Counted from the stretch's first letter, positions 8,378-18,228 are shown. The stretch: 64,000 nucleotides of DNA from Inquilinus sp052078665 (GCF_052078665.1 NZ_JBQJIK010000023.1:1-64000), one strand, 5' to 3'. Translations and numbers: made by a program. Notes: generated from the letters alone by a model not told the origin.

Positions 8378-9877
8378 ATGCGCACGCTTTCCCTGTTTGC
8401 CGCCGGCATCGCCGCCTGGGTCCTCCTGCCGGCCGCCGCCCAGGCGCAGGCGACGGCGGAGGGGGCCGACAAGATCCGCCTCGGCCTCAAGGACTGGATC
8501 GCCACCCATCTGGTCACGGCCGACAAGTCGGTGGTGTTCAACTTCCAGGGGCCGATCACGGTCGAGCCCCAGGGCAAGTTCTACAAGGCGGTGATCCCGC
8601 GGTCGGAGGTCCTGTTCACCGCCGAGGGCGACACCGCCCGCATGGCCCTCGACCCGGTCGAGCTGGTGCTGACGCCGCTGGAGAACGGCTGGCTGGACAC
8701 GGTCGCGACCATCCCCTCGACCTACCGGGTGGTCCCGGACAAGGAAGACCAGGGGGTCGAGGTGACGATCGGCACGCAGGCGCTGCGCGGCGTTTTCGCC
8801 CCGCAGTACCATGCCTTCATGTCGCTGGACGGCAAGCTGGGCCAGATCACCGCCCATTCGCTGAACCCGGCCGAGGCCAAGGGCGCGCTCAGGATCGACG
8901 AGCTGGCGCTGGCCGGCGACAGCAAGGCGGTCGGCCCGGACACCTATGACAGCACCGGCAGCGTGACCCTGTCCGGCGTCTCCTTCCTCGACGAGACCGG
9001 GGCGCAGGTCCTCCGCCTCGACGGCGCCACGCTCGAAGGCAAGGCGGCGGCGGCCGACATGGCGGCGCTGCGCGTCTTCAGCGACAAGCTGACGGACCTG
9101 CAGAAGCGCTACCCGCCGCAGGCCGACGGCGAGATGCCGAAGGAGTTCCTGACCGATCTCGGCCGCGTGTTCCAGGGCACTCCGAAGCTGTTCGACGATC
9201 TGGACTTCAGCTACGGGCTGACCGGGGTGGAGGTCACGCCCGGCGAGGCCGATGTCGAGAAGGTGACGCTGGCCTCCGGCGGCTTCGGCGTCGGCCTCGC
9301 CGGCCTGGCCAAGGACGCCTCGACCTTCCGCATCACCTTCGACCTGGCCCAGCTCGGCATCGAACCGCTGCCGGAATTCGGCCAGTTCGTGCCGCACAGC
9401 GCGACCGTCGACTTGGCGCTGACCAACCTGCCGAATCAGGCGCTGCTGCAGGCGCTGACCGGCATGCTCGACAGCTCGGCCACGCTCGGCCCCGATCAGG
9501 CGGCGGAGATCGCGCTCGGGCAACTGCAGCAGGCGGTGCTGAACGGCAACGGCGCGCTAGAGATCCGGTCGTTCAAGGCCGCGTCGCCGCTGACCACCAT
9601 CGACCTGACCGGCACGCTGCGGCCGAACGCGAGGGCGCCGCTGATGATGACCGGCGACGCCATGCTGGTGGTCACCGGGCTGGACGCCGCGCTGGAGGTC
9701 GCCAAGGCCACGCCGGACGGGCAGGAGATGGTGCAGGGGCTGACCGTGCTGCAGACCATGGGCGCGCAGGACACGGTCGACGGCAAGCCGGCCCGCACCT
9801 ACAAGCTGGTGGTCGGCGAGAATGGCGACATCCTGCTGAACGGCACCGATCTAAAGCCGCTGCTCGGCATGCGCTGA
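8378..9877 (+). CDS. Secreted protein of unknown function, paralog 1 of 4
   Basis: This 499-aa protein has a Sec signal peptide (MRTLSLFAAGIAAWVLLPAAAQAQA, cleavage after about residue 24). The mature part has alternating beta-rich repeats, including GPITVEPQGKFYKAVIP near the N-terminus, and ends in ILLNGTDLKPLLG. The layout recalls DUF945 (YdgA) or DUF2125 proteins, both of unknown function, but I cannot place it firmly. GGAGG lies 8 bases before the ATG. It is the most divergent of the three ~500-aa copies and lies 36 bases from paralog 2, so one transcript for all four is likely. The product is probably periplasmic. Confidence 0.75.
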   Translation: MRTLSLFAAGIAAWVLLPAAAQAQATAEGADKIRLGLKDWIATHLVTADKSVVFNFQGPITVEPQGKFYKAVIPRSEVLFTAEGDTARMALDPVELVLTPLENGWLDTVATIPSTYRVVPDKEDQGVEVTIGTQALRGVFAPQYHAFMSLDGKLGQITAHSLNPAEAKGALRIDELALAGDSKAVGPDTYDSTGSVTLSGVSFLDETGAQVLRLDGATLEGKAAAADMAALRVFSDKLTDLQKRYPPQADGEMPKEFLTDLGRVFQGTPKLFDDLDFSYGLTGVEVTPGEADVEKVTLASGGFGVGLAGLAKDASTFRITFDLAQLGIEPLPEFGQFVPHSATVDLALTNLPNQALLQALTGMLDSSATLGPDQAAEIALGQLQQAVLNGNGALEIRSFKAASPLTTIDLTGTLRPNARAPLMMTGDAMLVVTGLDAALEVAKATPDGQEMVQGLTVLQTMGAQDTVDGKPARTYKLVVGENGDILLNGTDLKPLLGMR

Positions 9878-9913
9878 GGCACTGGGCCACGAATTCGCAT
9901 TGGGGAGCGAAGC

Positions 9914-11458
9914 ATGACACGGTCGATCTCATTCCTGCTGGGCGCCGTCCCGCTCTGGCTCGCCGGTGGGGCCCTGGCCCAGACGACGCCGGATGCGGTG
10001 GCGCTGCGCGACGGGCTGAACGAGATGCTGAAGCCGATCCTGGCCATCCAGGTGCAGCAGCAGCCGCTGTTCACCGGCCCGGTCAGGGTCGAATCGGGCT
10101 GGGACGGCGCCACCGTGGTGTTCCCGGGCATCGACCTGACGCTGAAGGGCTCGCAGGAGCCGGGCGCGAAATCGGTGACGCTGCGCTGCGACGCCCAGAC
10201 CTACCGCGCGGCCTCGACCGGCGCCGCCACCTGGCGGCTGGAGAGCAGCCAGCCGCTGAGCTGCGTCGCCGAGCCGGAGGGCGAGGCCAAGGTCACGCTG
10301 ACCAGCCGGGCCCTGCGGGCGCATTTCGTCGTCGACCTCGACCAGAAGCTGTTCACCGAGAGCGAATGGCGGGCCGATGCCACCGTCATCGCCCAGGACG
10401 GCCAGCCCGGCAAGGTCACGATCGACACCCTGTCCGGCACCAGCCAGATCCGGCCGGCCGTCGACCCGGCCCGGCACGACGCCGTCCTCAAGATGGAGGC
10501 CAGCGGCCTCAGCGCCTTCGACGAGAAGGGGGTCGAGCGCTTCAGCCTCGGCCACGCCGGCTACGACATGACCATGGACGGCATGAATGTGCGGGAGATC
10601 ATCGCCGCCTATGGCGACTATTTCGACGCCTATGCCGTGATGATGGAGGGGATGGTCGCAGACCTCTCGGATCCGAAGGCCGATCCGAAGCCGGCCGGGC
10701 AGATCCCCGCCGACGTCATGAAGAAGATGATGGACGTCACCAAGCGGGTCGCGACGGCGTCCGGCGACGGCGGCGCGTTCGCCGGGACGATGACCGATCT
10801 GCGGATCAAGGCGCCGGACGTCCAGGTGACGATCGACCGGGTGCGCTTCACCGAGGGCTATGACGGCGCGTTCACCCCGAACGGCACCGGCGTGCTGGAG
10901 GTGGAGATGGGCGGGCTGGCGCTGGCGCCGAAGCCGCCCTTCGCCGAGTGGATTCCGACCGACGCGATCATCCGGATGAACGCCAGCGGCATCCCCTGGG
11001 CCGATGTCGGCACGGCCTATCTGGCGATGATGGAGGCCTCGGTCGACCAGGTGGCGGACCCGGCCAAGGCGCAGCAGCAGATGGCGCAGGCGATGATGGA
11101 GATCGGCGGCATCCTGCGCCGGGCCGGCAGCCGGCTCGACCTCACCAGCTTCACCATCACCGCCCCCGAGGCGGCGATCAACCTCGGCGGCGTGGTGCAG
11201 GGCAAGGATGCGGCCGCGCATGGCGTGACCGCCGATCTCGACCTGCGCATCGTCAATCTCGACGGGCTGATCAAGTTCCTGCAGGGCATGCCGGACAGCG
11301 CCGAGGCGGCGGCCGGCCTGTCGATGGCGCAGGTGATGGGTCGCCAAGCCACCACCGATGACGGCCGCCCGGCGCGCGACTACGACATCGTCGTTGACGA
11401 TGCCGGCAAGATCCTGGTCAACGGCACCGACCTGGCCGCGCTGATCCCGAAGCAGTAG
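9914..11458 (+). CDS. Secreted protein of unknown function, paralog 2 of 4
   Basis: This 514-aa protein has a signal peptide (FLLGAVPLWLAGGALAQ). The mature start ALRDGLNEMLKPIL, the block LFTGPVRVE, the middle motif APDVQVTIDRVRFTEGYDGA and the end ILVNGTDLAALIPK are all shared with paralog 3 nearly residue for residue. A GGGGAG site precedes the ATG. Three cysteines (in LRCDAQTYRA, LSCVAEP and elsewhere) are kept in paralog 3 and may form a disulfide. The two copies also share long identical DNA runs, so duplication or conversion is recent. No enzymatic motif is visible. Confidence 0.75.
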   Translation: MTRSISFLLGAVPLWLAGGALAQTTPDAVALRDGLNEMLKPILAIQVQQQPLFTGPVRVESGWDGATVVFPGIDLTLKGSQEPGAKSVTLRCDAQTYRAASTGAATWRLESSQPLSCVAEPEGEAKVTLTSRALRAHFVVDLDQKLFTESEWRADATVIAQDGQPGKVTIDTLSGTSQIRPAVDPARHDAVLKMEASGLSAFDEKGVERFSLGHAGYDMTMDGMNVREIIAAYGDYFDAYAVMMEGMVADLSDPKADPKPAGQIPADVMKKMMDVTKRVATASGDGGAFAGTMTDLRIKAPDVQVTIDRVRFTEGYDGAFTPNGTGVLEVEMGGLALAPKPPFAEWIPTDAIIRMNASGIPWADVGTAYLAMMEASVDQVADPAKAQQQMAQAMMEIGGILRRAGSRLDLTSFTITAPEAAINLGGVVQGKDAAAHGVTADLDLRIVNLDGLIKFLQGMPDSAEAAAGLSMAQVMGRQATTDDGRPARDYDIVVDDAGKILVNGTDLAALIPKQ

Positions 11459-11483
11459 CCGCCGATCCGGAGGGGGAGCCATC

Positions 11484-13028
11484 ATGCGTCGTCTCGGGCC
11501 GATCCTGCTCGGCACCATCCCCCTCTGGCTCGCCGGCGCGGCCCTCGCCCAGGCGACGCCGGAGGGGGCGGCTGAACTGCGCGACGGGCTGAACCAGATG
11601 CTGCAACCGATCCTGGGCCTCCAGGTGCAGCGGCAGCCGCTGTTCACCGGCCCGATCACGGTCGAGCCCGCCGGCGCCGGCTACACGGTTGTGTTTCCTG
11701 GCGTCCACCTGATGCTCGACACGTCGACGAAGACCGAGTCGAGGACGCTGACCCTGCGTTGCGAGGCCCAGACCTACCGCGCGGCATCGGCCGGCGCCGC
11801 CACCTGGCGGCTGGAGAGCGACCAGCCGATCAACTGCGCCGCCGAGCCGTCCGGTGCACCCAGGGCCACAATGATCAGCCGGGCGCTGCAGGCGCATTTG
11901 ATGGTCGATCTCGACCAGAAGCTGTTCACCGAGAGCGAGGTGCGGGCCGACTCCCTCGCCATCGGCCAGGACGGGCAACCGGGCAAGGTCACGATCGACC
12001 GCGTCTCCTGGTCCAGCCGGGTCGATCCGGCCGCCGATCCGGGTCGGCACGACGCCGCCTTCAGGATGGAGACCAGAGGCCTCAGCGCTCTCGATGAGAA
12101 AGGGATCGAGCGCTTCGCCGTTGGCCACTCCGTTTATGACGCGACCATGGGCGGCATGGATGTGCGGCTGGTCCTCGCCGCCTATGGCGAGATACTGGGC
12201 GCCTATGGCGGAATGATGGAGGAGACGGCAGCAGCTCTGTCCGATCAGAAGGCTGATCCGAAGCAGGTCGAGCGGCTGCCTCTCGAAACCGTAAAGAAGA
12301 TGATGAGCATCACCAAGCGCATGGTGGCGGGGTTTGGCGATGCCGGCGAGTTCAGTGGCACGGTCACCGACCTTCGGGTGAAGGCGCCGGATGTGCAGGT
12401 GACGGTCGACCGGCTGCGCTTTGCCGAGGGCTATGGCGGCGCGTCCACCCCGCAGGGCACCGGCGTGCTGGAGCTCGAGATGGCCGGGCTGGGGCTGGCC
12501 CCTAAGCTGCCTTTCGCCCAGTGGATCCCGGCGGATGCGACCGTCCGGCTGAATGCCGGCGGCATTCCCTGGGTTGAGGTCGCAACGGCTTATATGGCGT
12601 TCCTCGATGCCTCGGCGAGCCAGTGGGACGTGCCGAACGAGGCGGAGCAGCGCATGGCCCAGGCCATGACGGAGCTGGGGGGCATCCTGCGTCAGGCCGG
12701 CAGCCGGCTCGCCGTCACCAGCTTCCAGATCACCGCGCCCGAGGCGGCGGTCGACCTCAGCGGCGCGGTGCAGGGCAAGGATTCAGCCGCGCATGGCGTG
12801 ACCGCCGATCTCGACCTGCGCGTCACCAATCTCGACGGGCTGATCAAGTTCCTGCAGGGACTGCCGGACGGCGCCCAGGCGGCCGCCGGCCTGTCCATGG
12901 CGGAGGTGATGGGTCGCCAGGCCACGGCCGATGACGGCCGGTCGGCCCGGGACTACGACATCGTCGTCGACGAGGCCGGCAAGATCCTGGTCAACGGCAC
13001 CGATCTGGCCGTGTTCGCGCCGAAGTAG
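11484..13028 (+). CDS. Secreted protein of unknown function, paralog 3 of 4
   Basis: This 514-aa protein has the same length as paralog 2 and aligns along its whole length. The signal peptide is ILLGTIPLWLAGAALAQ, followed by LRDGLNQMLQPILGLQVQRQ, APDVQVTVDRLRFAEGYGGA and the end ILVNGTDLAVFAPK. GGAGGGGG precedes the ATG, 25 bases after paralog 2. Differences cluster in the middle (KADPKQVERLPLETVKKMM against KADPKPAGQIPADVMKKMM), a possible specificity segment. Function unknown; probably periplasmic. Confidence 0.75.
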   Translation: MRRLGPILLGTIPLWLAGAALAQATPEGAAELRDGLNQMLQPILGLQVQRQPLFTGPITVEPAGAGYTVVFPGVHLMLDTSTKTESRTLTLRCEAQTYRAASAGAATWRLESDQPINCAAEPSGAPRATMISRALQAHLMVDLDQKLFTESEVRADSLAIGQDGQPGKVTIDRVSWSSRVDPAADPGRHDAAFRMETRGLSALDEKGIERFAVGHSVYDATMGGMDVRLVLAAYGEILGAYGGMMEETAAALSDQKADPKQVERLPLETVKKMMSITKRMVAGFGDAGEFSGTVTDLRVKAPDVQVTVDRLRFAEGYGGASTPQGTGVLELEMAGLGLAPKLPFAQWIPADATVRLNAGGIPWVEVATAYMAFLDASASQWDVPNEAEQRMAQAMTELGGILRQAGSRLAVTSFQITAPEAAVDLSGAVQGKDSAAHGVTADLDLRVTNLDGLIKFLQGLPDGAQAAAGLSMAEVMGRQATADDGRSARDYDIVVDEAGKILVNGTDLAVFAPK

Positions 13029-13056
13029 CCGCGGCCGATCCTTGGGGAGAGCCATC

Positions 13057-15114
13057 ATGCACCGCCTCGCCGCAGTCCTGCTGGGGGCCGCTCCGCTCTG
13101 GCTGGCCGGGGCCGCCCTCGCCCAGGCGACGCCCGAGGGCGCGGCCGCCCTGCAGCAGGGCTTGACCGCGATCCTGACCCCGACCCTGGCGACGGCCGGG
13201 CTTGGCGAGCCGATCTTCGAGGGCGGCTGGACGGTCGAGCCGGCCGGGGCGGGCTACCGCGTCACCGGCCCCGCCTTGTCGCTGGCGCTGCGCGACGATG
13301 CCGACGGCCGCAAGCGGGTGATCCGGATCCGCTGCGACGGCGACCGCTACACCGCCACGGCCGGGGCGGGGGCGGTCTATCGCCTCAGCGGCGAGACCCC
13401 GGTCCGCTGCGAGATCCGGCCGGGCGGCGGCGAGCCGCCGGTGCTGTTCACCAGCCGCAGCCGCCGCGCCGAGCTGACCGTCGATCTCGCCGCGTCGCTG
13501 CTGACCGCCTCGACCGACGAGTCCGAAGGCGTGACGGTGACCGAGGACGGCGAGACCCAGCTGGCCGTGCATCGGCTCAGCCTGACCAGCGCCACCACGC
13601 CGCATCCCGGACGGCCCGGCTCGGCGCGCCAGGACATCGCCCTGCAGCTCGAGGCGGAGGGCCTGTCCGCCGGCGATCCCGCGGCCGGTGAAGGCCTGAC
13701 CCTCGGCCGGCTGCGCTATGGCGGGCGGCTCGAGGATGTCGACGCCGCGGCGCTGCGCGACCGGGTGTGGCGGCTGATCGCCTTCACCCTCGACGCCGCC
13801 CGGCGCGACCCCCAGGCGCCGCAGCCGCCGAATGCCGGGCGCAAGCTGGACGCGCTGCTGCGGCAGGTGCAGGGCCTGATCGGCAGCGCCTCGCAGAGCG
13901 AACTGGTCCTGACCGATCTGCGCGGCAGCGGCGACGACACCACGACCGGCTTCGAGTCGCTGACCGTCGCCGGCGGCTATCGTGGGCTCGACCGCGCCGT
14001 CCCCGGCCGCGGCCTGGGCGGCGACGTGACCCTGGACCTGCGGGGGCTCACCGTCGCGGATGGGCCGGGCAAGACCGATCCGGGGACCCTCTCGATCGAC
14101 CGGGTGCGGCTGTCGGGCACGCTCGATCCCGTCGCCGGCAAGCCGACCGCCGGCTCGGCCCTGGCCCTCGATGTCGACGGGGTGTCCTTCGCCCTGACCG
14201 AGACCACCGGCGACGGCCGGTCGGAGATGCGCTTCGACCTGGTCAAGGCCCGGTACGGCGTGTCGGCCGACGGCCTCGACGTCGCCGGCCTGATCGCCGT
14301 GATCGGCGGGTTCCAGTCGCTGGTGGCGAAGCATGGCGACGACGAGCCGCCGCCGGCGGAGCTGTCGCCCTGGTTCGCCCGGGTCCGGACCACGATCGCC
14401 GCGCTGTCGCAGTACAAGGCCGAGATCGGGCTGAGCGGCCTGCGCGTGCGGTCGCCCTACGCCAATGTCGCGATCGGCGGCATCGCCTACAGCGAGACCT
14501 ATGCCGGGCTGGATGGCGACCGGGCCGGCTACGGCCTGCATCTGGGCATGGACGAGCTGACGCTCGATCCCGGCCTGCCCTTCGGCGACTGGGTGCCGCG
14601 CCGGGCCAGGATCGACATCGCGCTGAAGGACGTCCCCAGCCGCTCGGTCCAGGCGCTGTTCTGGGACGGCGTCGAGGCGGCGATGCAGGCCGAGATCCGG
14701 TACGACGGCGACTCGTCGCTGCCGGACGGCGACCAGGCCTTCGGCGAGGCGATGCAGCGGATCGCCGACCGTCTGCTCGCCTCCGACGCCCGGCTGTCGA
14801 TCGACAGCTTCCGCATCACCGCCCCGAAGGGCGCGATCGACCTCGGCGGCGGCGGCACGGTGAACCCGCAGGCGGCCTTCGGGGTGACCGCGCAGGCGAC
14901 GCTCCGGATCGCGGGGCTCGACGAGTTCGTCAAATACCTGCAAGGCCATTCCGACGGTGCCGCGGCCGCGGCCGGCGTCACCATGTTCCAGATGCTGGGG
15001 CGTGAGGCGAAGACGGCGGACGGCAAGCCTGCGCGCGACTACGACTTCGTGGTCGACCCCGGCGGCCGCATGCTGATCAACGGCACCGACCTCGCCGCGC
15101 TGATGCCGAAGTAA
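13057..15114 (+). CDS. Secreted protein of unknown function, long paralog 4 of 4
   Basis: This 685-aa protein has a signal peptide (AVLLGAAPLWLAGAALAQATPEGAA), almost identical to that of paralog 3. It also shares the start ALQQGLTAIL and the C-terminal block from ITAPKGAIDLGGGG to LINGTDLAALMPK. It is about 170 residues longer than its neighbours; the extra length lies in the middle and looks like a second copy of the beta-rich unit. GGGGAGAG precedes the ATG. It ends the array, 99 bases before htpG. No catalytic motif is visible. Confidence 0.72.
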   Translation: MHRLAAVLLGAAPLWLAGAALAQATPEGAAALQQGLTAILTPTLATAGLGEPIFEGGWTVEPAGAGYRVTGPALSLALRDDADGRKRVIRIRCDGDRYTATAGAGAVYRLSGETPVRCEIRPGGGEPPVLFTSRSRRAELTVDLAASLLTASTDESEGVTVTEDGETQLAVHRLSLTSATTPHPGRPGSARQDIALQLEAEGLSAGDPAAGEGLTLGRLRYGGRLEDVDAAALRDRVWRLIAFTLDAARRDPQAPQPPNAGRKLDALLRQVQGLIGSASQSELVLTDLRGSGDDTTTGFESLTVAGGYRGLDRAVPGRGLGGDVTLDLRGLTVADGPGKTDPGTLSIDRVRLSGTLDPVAGKPTAGSALALDVDGVSFALTETTGDGRSEMRFDLVKARYGVSADGLDVAGLIAVIGGFQSLVAKHGDDEPPPAELSPWFARVRTTIAALSQYKAEIGLSGLRVRSPYANVAIGGIAYSETYAGLDGDRAGYGLHLGMDELTLDPGLPFGDWVPRRARIDIALKDVPSRSVQALFWDGVEAAMQAEIRYDGDSSLPDGDQAFGEAMQRIADRLLASDARLSIDSFRITAPKGAIDLGGGGTVNPQAAFGVTAQATLRIAGLDEFVKYLQGHSDGAAAAAGVTMFQMLGREAKTADGKPARDYDFVVDPGGRMLINGTDLAALMPK

Positions 15115-15147
15115 CCGCGGCCGCAGGCGAGGGCTGCCCCGTCAGGG

Positions 15148-15176
15148 GTTGCGGCTTGCCGCGGCTTTGCCCATAT
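15148..15176 (+). promoter_or_regulatory. Possible sigma-32 heat-shock promoter of htpG
   Basis: GTTG at 15148-15151 and CCATAT at 15171-15176, 19 bases apart, weakly match the sigma-32 pattern CTTG ... CCCCATnT, and the htpG ATG lies 38 bases downstream. The -35 half has one mismatch in its key four bases, so this is tentative. Confidence 0.3.
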
Positions 15177-15213
15177 CGGGCGGCGACAACCAAGACGCAC
15201 CGCGGGACCCGAG

Positions 15214-17079
15214 ATGGACCAGCAGAAGACCGACGAAACCCTGACCTTCCAGGCCGAAGTCAGCCGCCTTCTCGATATCGTGGCGCATTCGCTGTACAGC
15301 CAGAAGGAGGTGTTCCTCCGCGAGCTGATCTCGAACGCGTCCGATGCCTGCGACCGGCTGCGCTACGCCGCGATCACGGCGCCCGAGCTCTCGGCCGGCG
15401 ACGCCGACTACCGCATCACCCTGGCGGTCGACCCGGCGGCGCGCACCCTGACCGTCGCCGACAACGGCATCGGCATGGGGCGCGAGGAGCTGGTCGGCAA
15501 TCTCGGCACCATCGCCCGGTCCGGCACCCGCGCCTTCATCGAGACGCTGTCGGGCGACGCCAAGAAGGATGTCGGGCTGATCGGCCAGTTCGGCGTCGGC
15601 TTCTACTCCGCCTTCATGGTGTCGCGCGAGGTCGAGGTGTTCTCGCGCAAGGCCGGCGAGGAGCAGGGCTGGCGCTGGGTCTCCGACGGCAAGGGCGCCT
15701 TCACCGTCGGCGCGGCCGAGGACGTGGCCCGCGGCACCCGCATCGTCATGCATCTGTCGGACGGCGAGGACGAGTTCCTGTCGCCGCTGCGGCTGCGCGA
15801 GATCGTCAAGACCCACTCCGACCACATCGCCATCCCGATCGTGCTGACGGGCGAGGACGGCAAGGCCGAGACGCTGAACCGCGCCTCGGCGCTGTGGACC
15901 CGGCCGAAATCCGAGATCACGGCGGAGGAGTACAAGGAGTTCTACCACCACGTCGCCCACGCCTTCGACGAGCCGTGGCTGACCGCGCATTGGAAGGCGG
16001 AAGGGGCGATCGAGTACAGCTCGCTGCTGTTCGTGCCGTCGAGCCAGCCCTTCGACCTGTGGGAGCCGGAGCGCAAGCACCGGGTCAAGCTCTATGTCCG
16101 CCGGGTGTTCGTGACCGAGGCGGCGGAAGGGCTGATCCCGCCCTATCTGCGCTTCCTGCGCGGCGTGATCGACAGCGAGGATCTGCCGCTCAACGTCAGC
16201 CGCGAGATGCTGCAGTCGAATCCGACGGTGCACAAGATCCGCCAGGGCGTCACCAAGAAGGTGCTGGCCGAGCTCGGCCGCAAGGCCAAGGACGATGCCG
16301 AGGCCTATGCCGGCTTCTGGACCGCCTTCGGCGCGGTGCTGAAGGAAGGGATCTACGAGGATCGCGAGCAGCGCGACGCGCTCCTGCCGCTGCTTCGTTT
16401 CCGCTCGACCAAAGGCGACGGCCTGGTCAGCCTGGAGGAGTATGTCGGCCGGATGCGGCCGGGCCAGGACGAGATCTGGTACATCACCGGCGACGATGCG
16501 GCGGCGCTGGCCCGCTCGCCCCAGCTCGAGGGGTTTCGCGCCCGCGATGTCGAGGTGTTGCTGCTGACCGACCCGGTCGACGAGTTCGCCGTGCCCTCGC
16601 TCGGCGAATTCCAGGGCAAGCCGTTCAAATCGGCCACCCGCGGCGGCGCCGACCTGTCGAAGATCGAGGCCCCGGCCGAGGCGCCGAAGCCCGAAGCCGG
16701 CGAGGGCATCGACGCGCTGGTCGCGGCGCTGAAGCTGGCGCTGGCCGACCAGGTCAAGGACGTCCGCGCCTCGCAGCGCCTGACCGACAGCGCCGTCTGC
16801 CTGGTCGCCGACGAGGGCGACACCGATCTGCATCTGGAGCGGCTGCTGAAGCAACACCGGCGGGTCGACGCCAGCTCGAAGCGCATCCTCGAGGTCAATC
16901 CCGGCCACCCGCTGATCCGCCGGCTGGCGGAGCGCGCCGCGGCCCAGGATCCGGCGCTGGAGGATTGCGCCTTCCTGCTGCTGGACCAGGCCCGGATCAT
17001 CGAGGGCGAGCCGCTGCCCGACCCGGCCGCCTTCTCCCGCCGCCTGGCCGACGCTTTGGTCCGCGGCCTCGCAGCCTGA
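15214..17079 (+). CDS. htpG: Molecular chaperone HtpG (Hsp90)
   Basis: This 621-aa protein is the bacterial Hsp90, an ATP-driven cytosolic chaperone. The GHKL ATPase domain shows the N-box ELISNASDACDRLRY (Glu37, Asn41), DNGIGM at 83-88 and the lid motif GQFGVGF at 124-130. The middle domain carries the ATP-contacting arginine region (LPLNVSREMLQ), and the C-terminal dimerisation domain is complete. Length and start are standard for the family. It converges on the cyclase gene with no gap between stops. Confidence 0.97.
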   Translation: MDQQKTDETLTFQAEVSRLLDIVAHSLYSQKEVFLRELISNASDACDRLRYAAITAPELSAGDADYRITLAVDPAARTLTVADNGIGMGREELVGNLGTIARSGTRAFIETLSGDAKKDVGLIGQFGVGFYSAFMVSREVEVFSRKAGEEQGWRWVSDGKGAFTVGAAEDVARGTRIVMHLSDGEDEFLSPLRLREIVKTHSDHIAIPIVLTGEDGKAETLNRASALWTRPKSEITAEEYKEFYHHVAHAFDEPWLTAHWKAEGAIEYSSLLFVPSSQPFDLWEPERKHRVKLYVRRVFVTEAAEGLIPPYLRFLRGVIDSEDLPLNVSREMLQSNPTVHKIRQGVTKKVLAELGRKAKDDAEAYAGFWTAFGAVLKEGIYEDREQRDALLPLLRFRSTKGDGLVSLEEYVGRMRPGQDEIWYITGDDAAALARSPQLEGFRARDVEVLLLTDPVDEFAVPSLGEFQGKPFKSATRGGADLSKIEAPAEAPKPEAGEGIDALVAALKLALADQVKDVRASQRLTDSAVCLVADEGDTDLHLERLLKQHRRVDASSKRILEVNPGHPLIRRLAERAAAQDPALEDCAFLLLDQARIIEGEPLPDPAAFSRRLADALVRGLAA

Positions 17080-18228
17080 TCACGCCTCGATCGCGAACAC
17101 CGGCTGCGGGTCGGCCAAGCCGCGGATCGGATGGGCGCCGAGCGGCTCGGCGGCCCCGGCCCAGGCCTGCCGGAACGGCTCGGAGCACACGGTCGGCCGG
17201 TCGAGCTGCTTGGCCAGGCCTTCCAGCCGGCTGGTCAGGTTGACCGCCGGACCCAGCACGGTGAAATCCAGCCGGTCGGGGCTGCCGATGTTGCCGTACA
17301 GCACCGGGCCGAGATGCAGCGCCGCGACGAAGGCCGCAGGCTCGGGCCCGGCGGCCAGACCCTGGCGGATCACCCGCACCGCGCCGACGGCGGCGTCGCA
17401 GGCGGCCGCGGCGCCGCCGGCCTGCTCGACCGGGAAGATCGCCAGCACGCCGTCGCCGAGGAACTTCAGCACGTCGCCGCCGCGGTCGACGATGGCCTGG
17501 GCGACGGTCTCGAAATAGCGGTCCAGCACCGCCAGCACCGCGGCCGAGGTCAGGCGCTCGGACAGGGCGGTGAAGCCGCGCATGTCGACGAACAGGATCG
17601 CCGCCTCGACCGCGACGACGTCGCCGCGGCGGCTCGCCCCCTCCGCCACCCGGTCGGCCGGGCCGATGCCGAGATAGGTGCGCAGCAGGCTGGCGGCGGA
17701 GCGGCGCATGGCGGTCGGCTCCATCGCCGCCGCCAGCGCGTGGCGCAGCCGCTCCAGCAGCGCCGCCTCGTCCGCGGTAAAGCCGCCGGGCCGGTCGGCG
17801 ACGAAGCTCGCCACCTGCACCGTCTCGTTGCCGTAGACGATCGGCACGGCGACATAGTCGGTGCCGCCGGCCGCGGCCAGCTCATGGAACACCGCATGAT
17901 CGTCCGGGCCCAGCCCGTCCAGGCGGCGGCGCAGCGGCTCACGGCTGCGGATCACCGCCTCGAACGGGCTGCCGACGAAGCTGGTGGTCGCCAGCACCTT
18001 GCGGTCGATGACGTATTCCTCGCCGCCCTTGGCGGCGGTCCACACCACGCCCCAGGCGCTCAGCAGCGGATGGGTGATGCTCTGGCCGATCCGCACCCGC
18101 TGCAGCGGCAGGCCGGCCGCGATCAGGCGGCGGCAGAACACGTCGACCAGCGCCACCGGGTCGGCCAGCAGCCGGCCCTCGGCCACCAGCCAGTCCGCGA
18201 CGTCCCTGCCGCCATCCGCCACCGCCAT
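17080..18228 (-). CDS. Class III adenylate/guanylate cyclase with N-terminal GAF-like domain
   Basis: This 382-aa protein makes a cyclic nucleotide, probably cAMP. The catalytic domain (about residues 205-382) has metal-binding Asp215 (LFVDMRGFT) and Asp259 (KFLGDGV). Lys255 and Asp321 (DFTVLGPAVN) specify adenine, and Asn330 and Arg334 are the transition-state residues. All key positions are present. Residues 20-175 look like a GAF-type sensor (DRKVLATTSFVGSPFEAVIR, VAVPIVYGNETVQVASF) as in several rhizobial CyaC-type enzymes. No membrane segment is seen. The start overlaps no other gene; mlaC-like lies 32 bases upstream. Confidence 0.88.
   Translation of the reverse strand: MAVADGGRDVADWLVAEGRLLADPVALVDVFCRRLIAAGLPLQRVRIGQSITHPLLSAWGVVWTAAKGGEEYVIDRKVLATTSFVGSPFEAVIRSREPLRRRLDGLGPDDHAVFHELAAAGGTDYVAVPIVYGNETVQVASFVADRPGGFTADEAALLERLRHALAAAMEPTAMRRSAASLLRTYLGIGPADRVAEGASRRGDVVAVEAAILFVDMRGFTALSERLTSAAVLAVLDRYFETVAQAIVDRGGDVLKFLGDGVLAIFPVEQAGGAAAACDAAVGAVRVIRQGLAAGPEPAAFVAALHLGPVLYGNIGSPDRLDFTVLGPAVNLTSRLEGLAKQLDRPTVCSEPFRQAWAGAAEPLGAHPIRGLADPQPVFAIEA

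Noticed and set aside
8257..8577. N-terminal extension of the helicase frame
   Set aside because: The extra 107 codons have no helicase similarity and overlap the divergent promoter region and the signal peptide of the secreted paralog 1.
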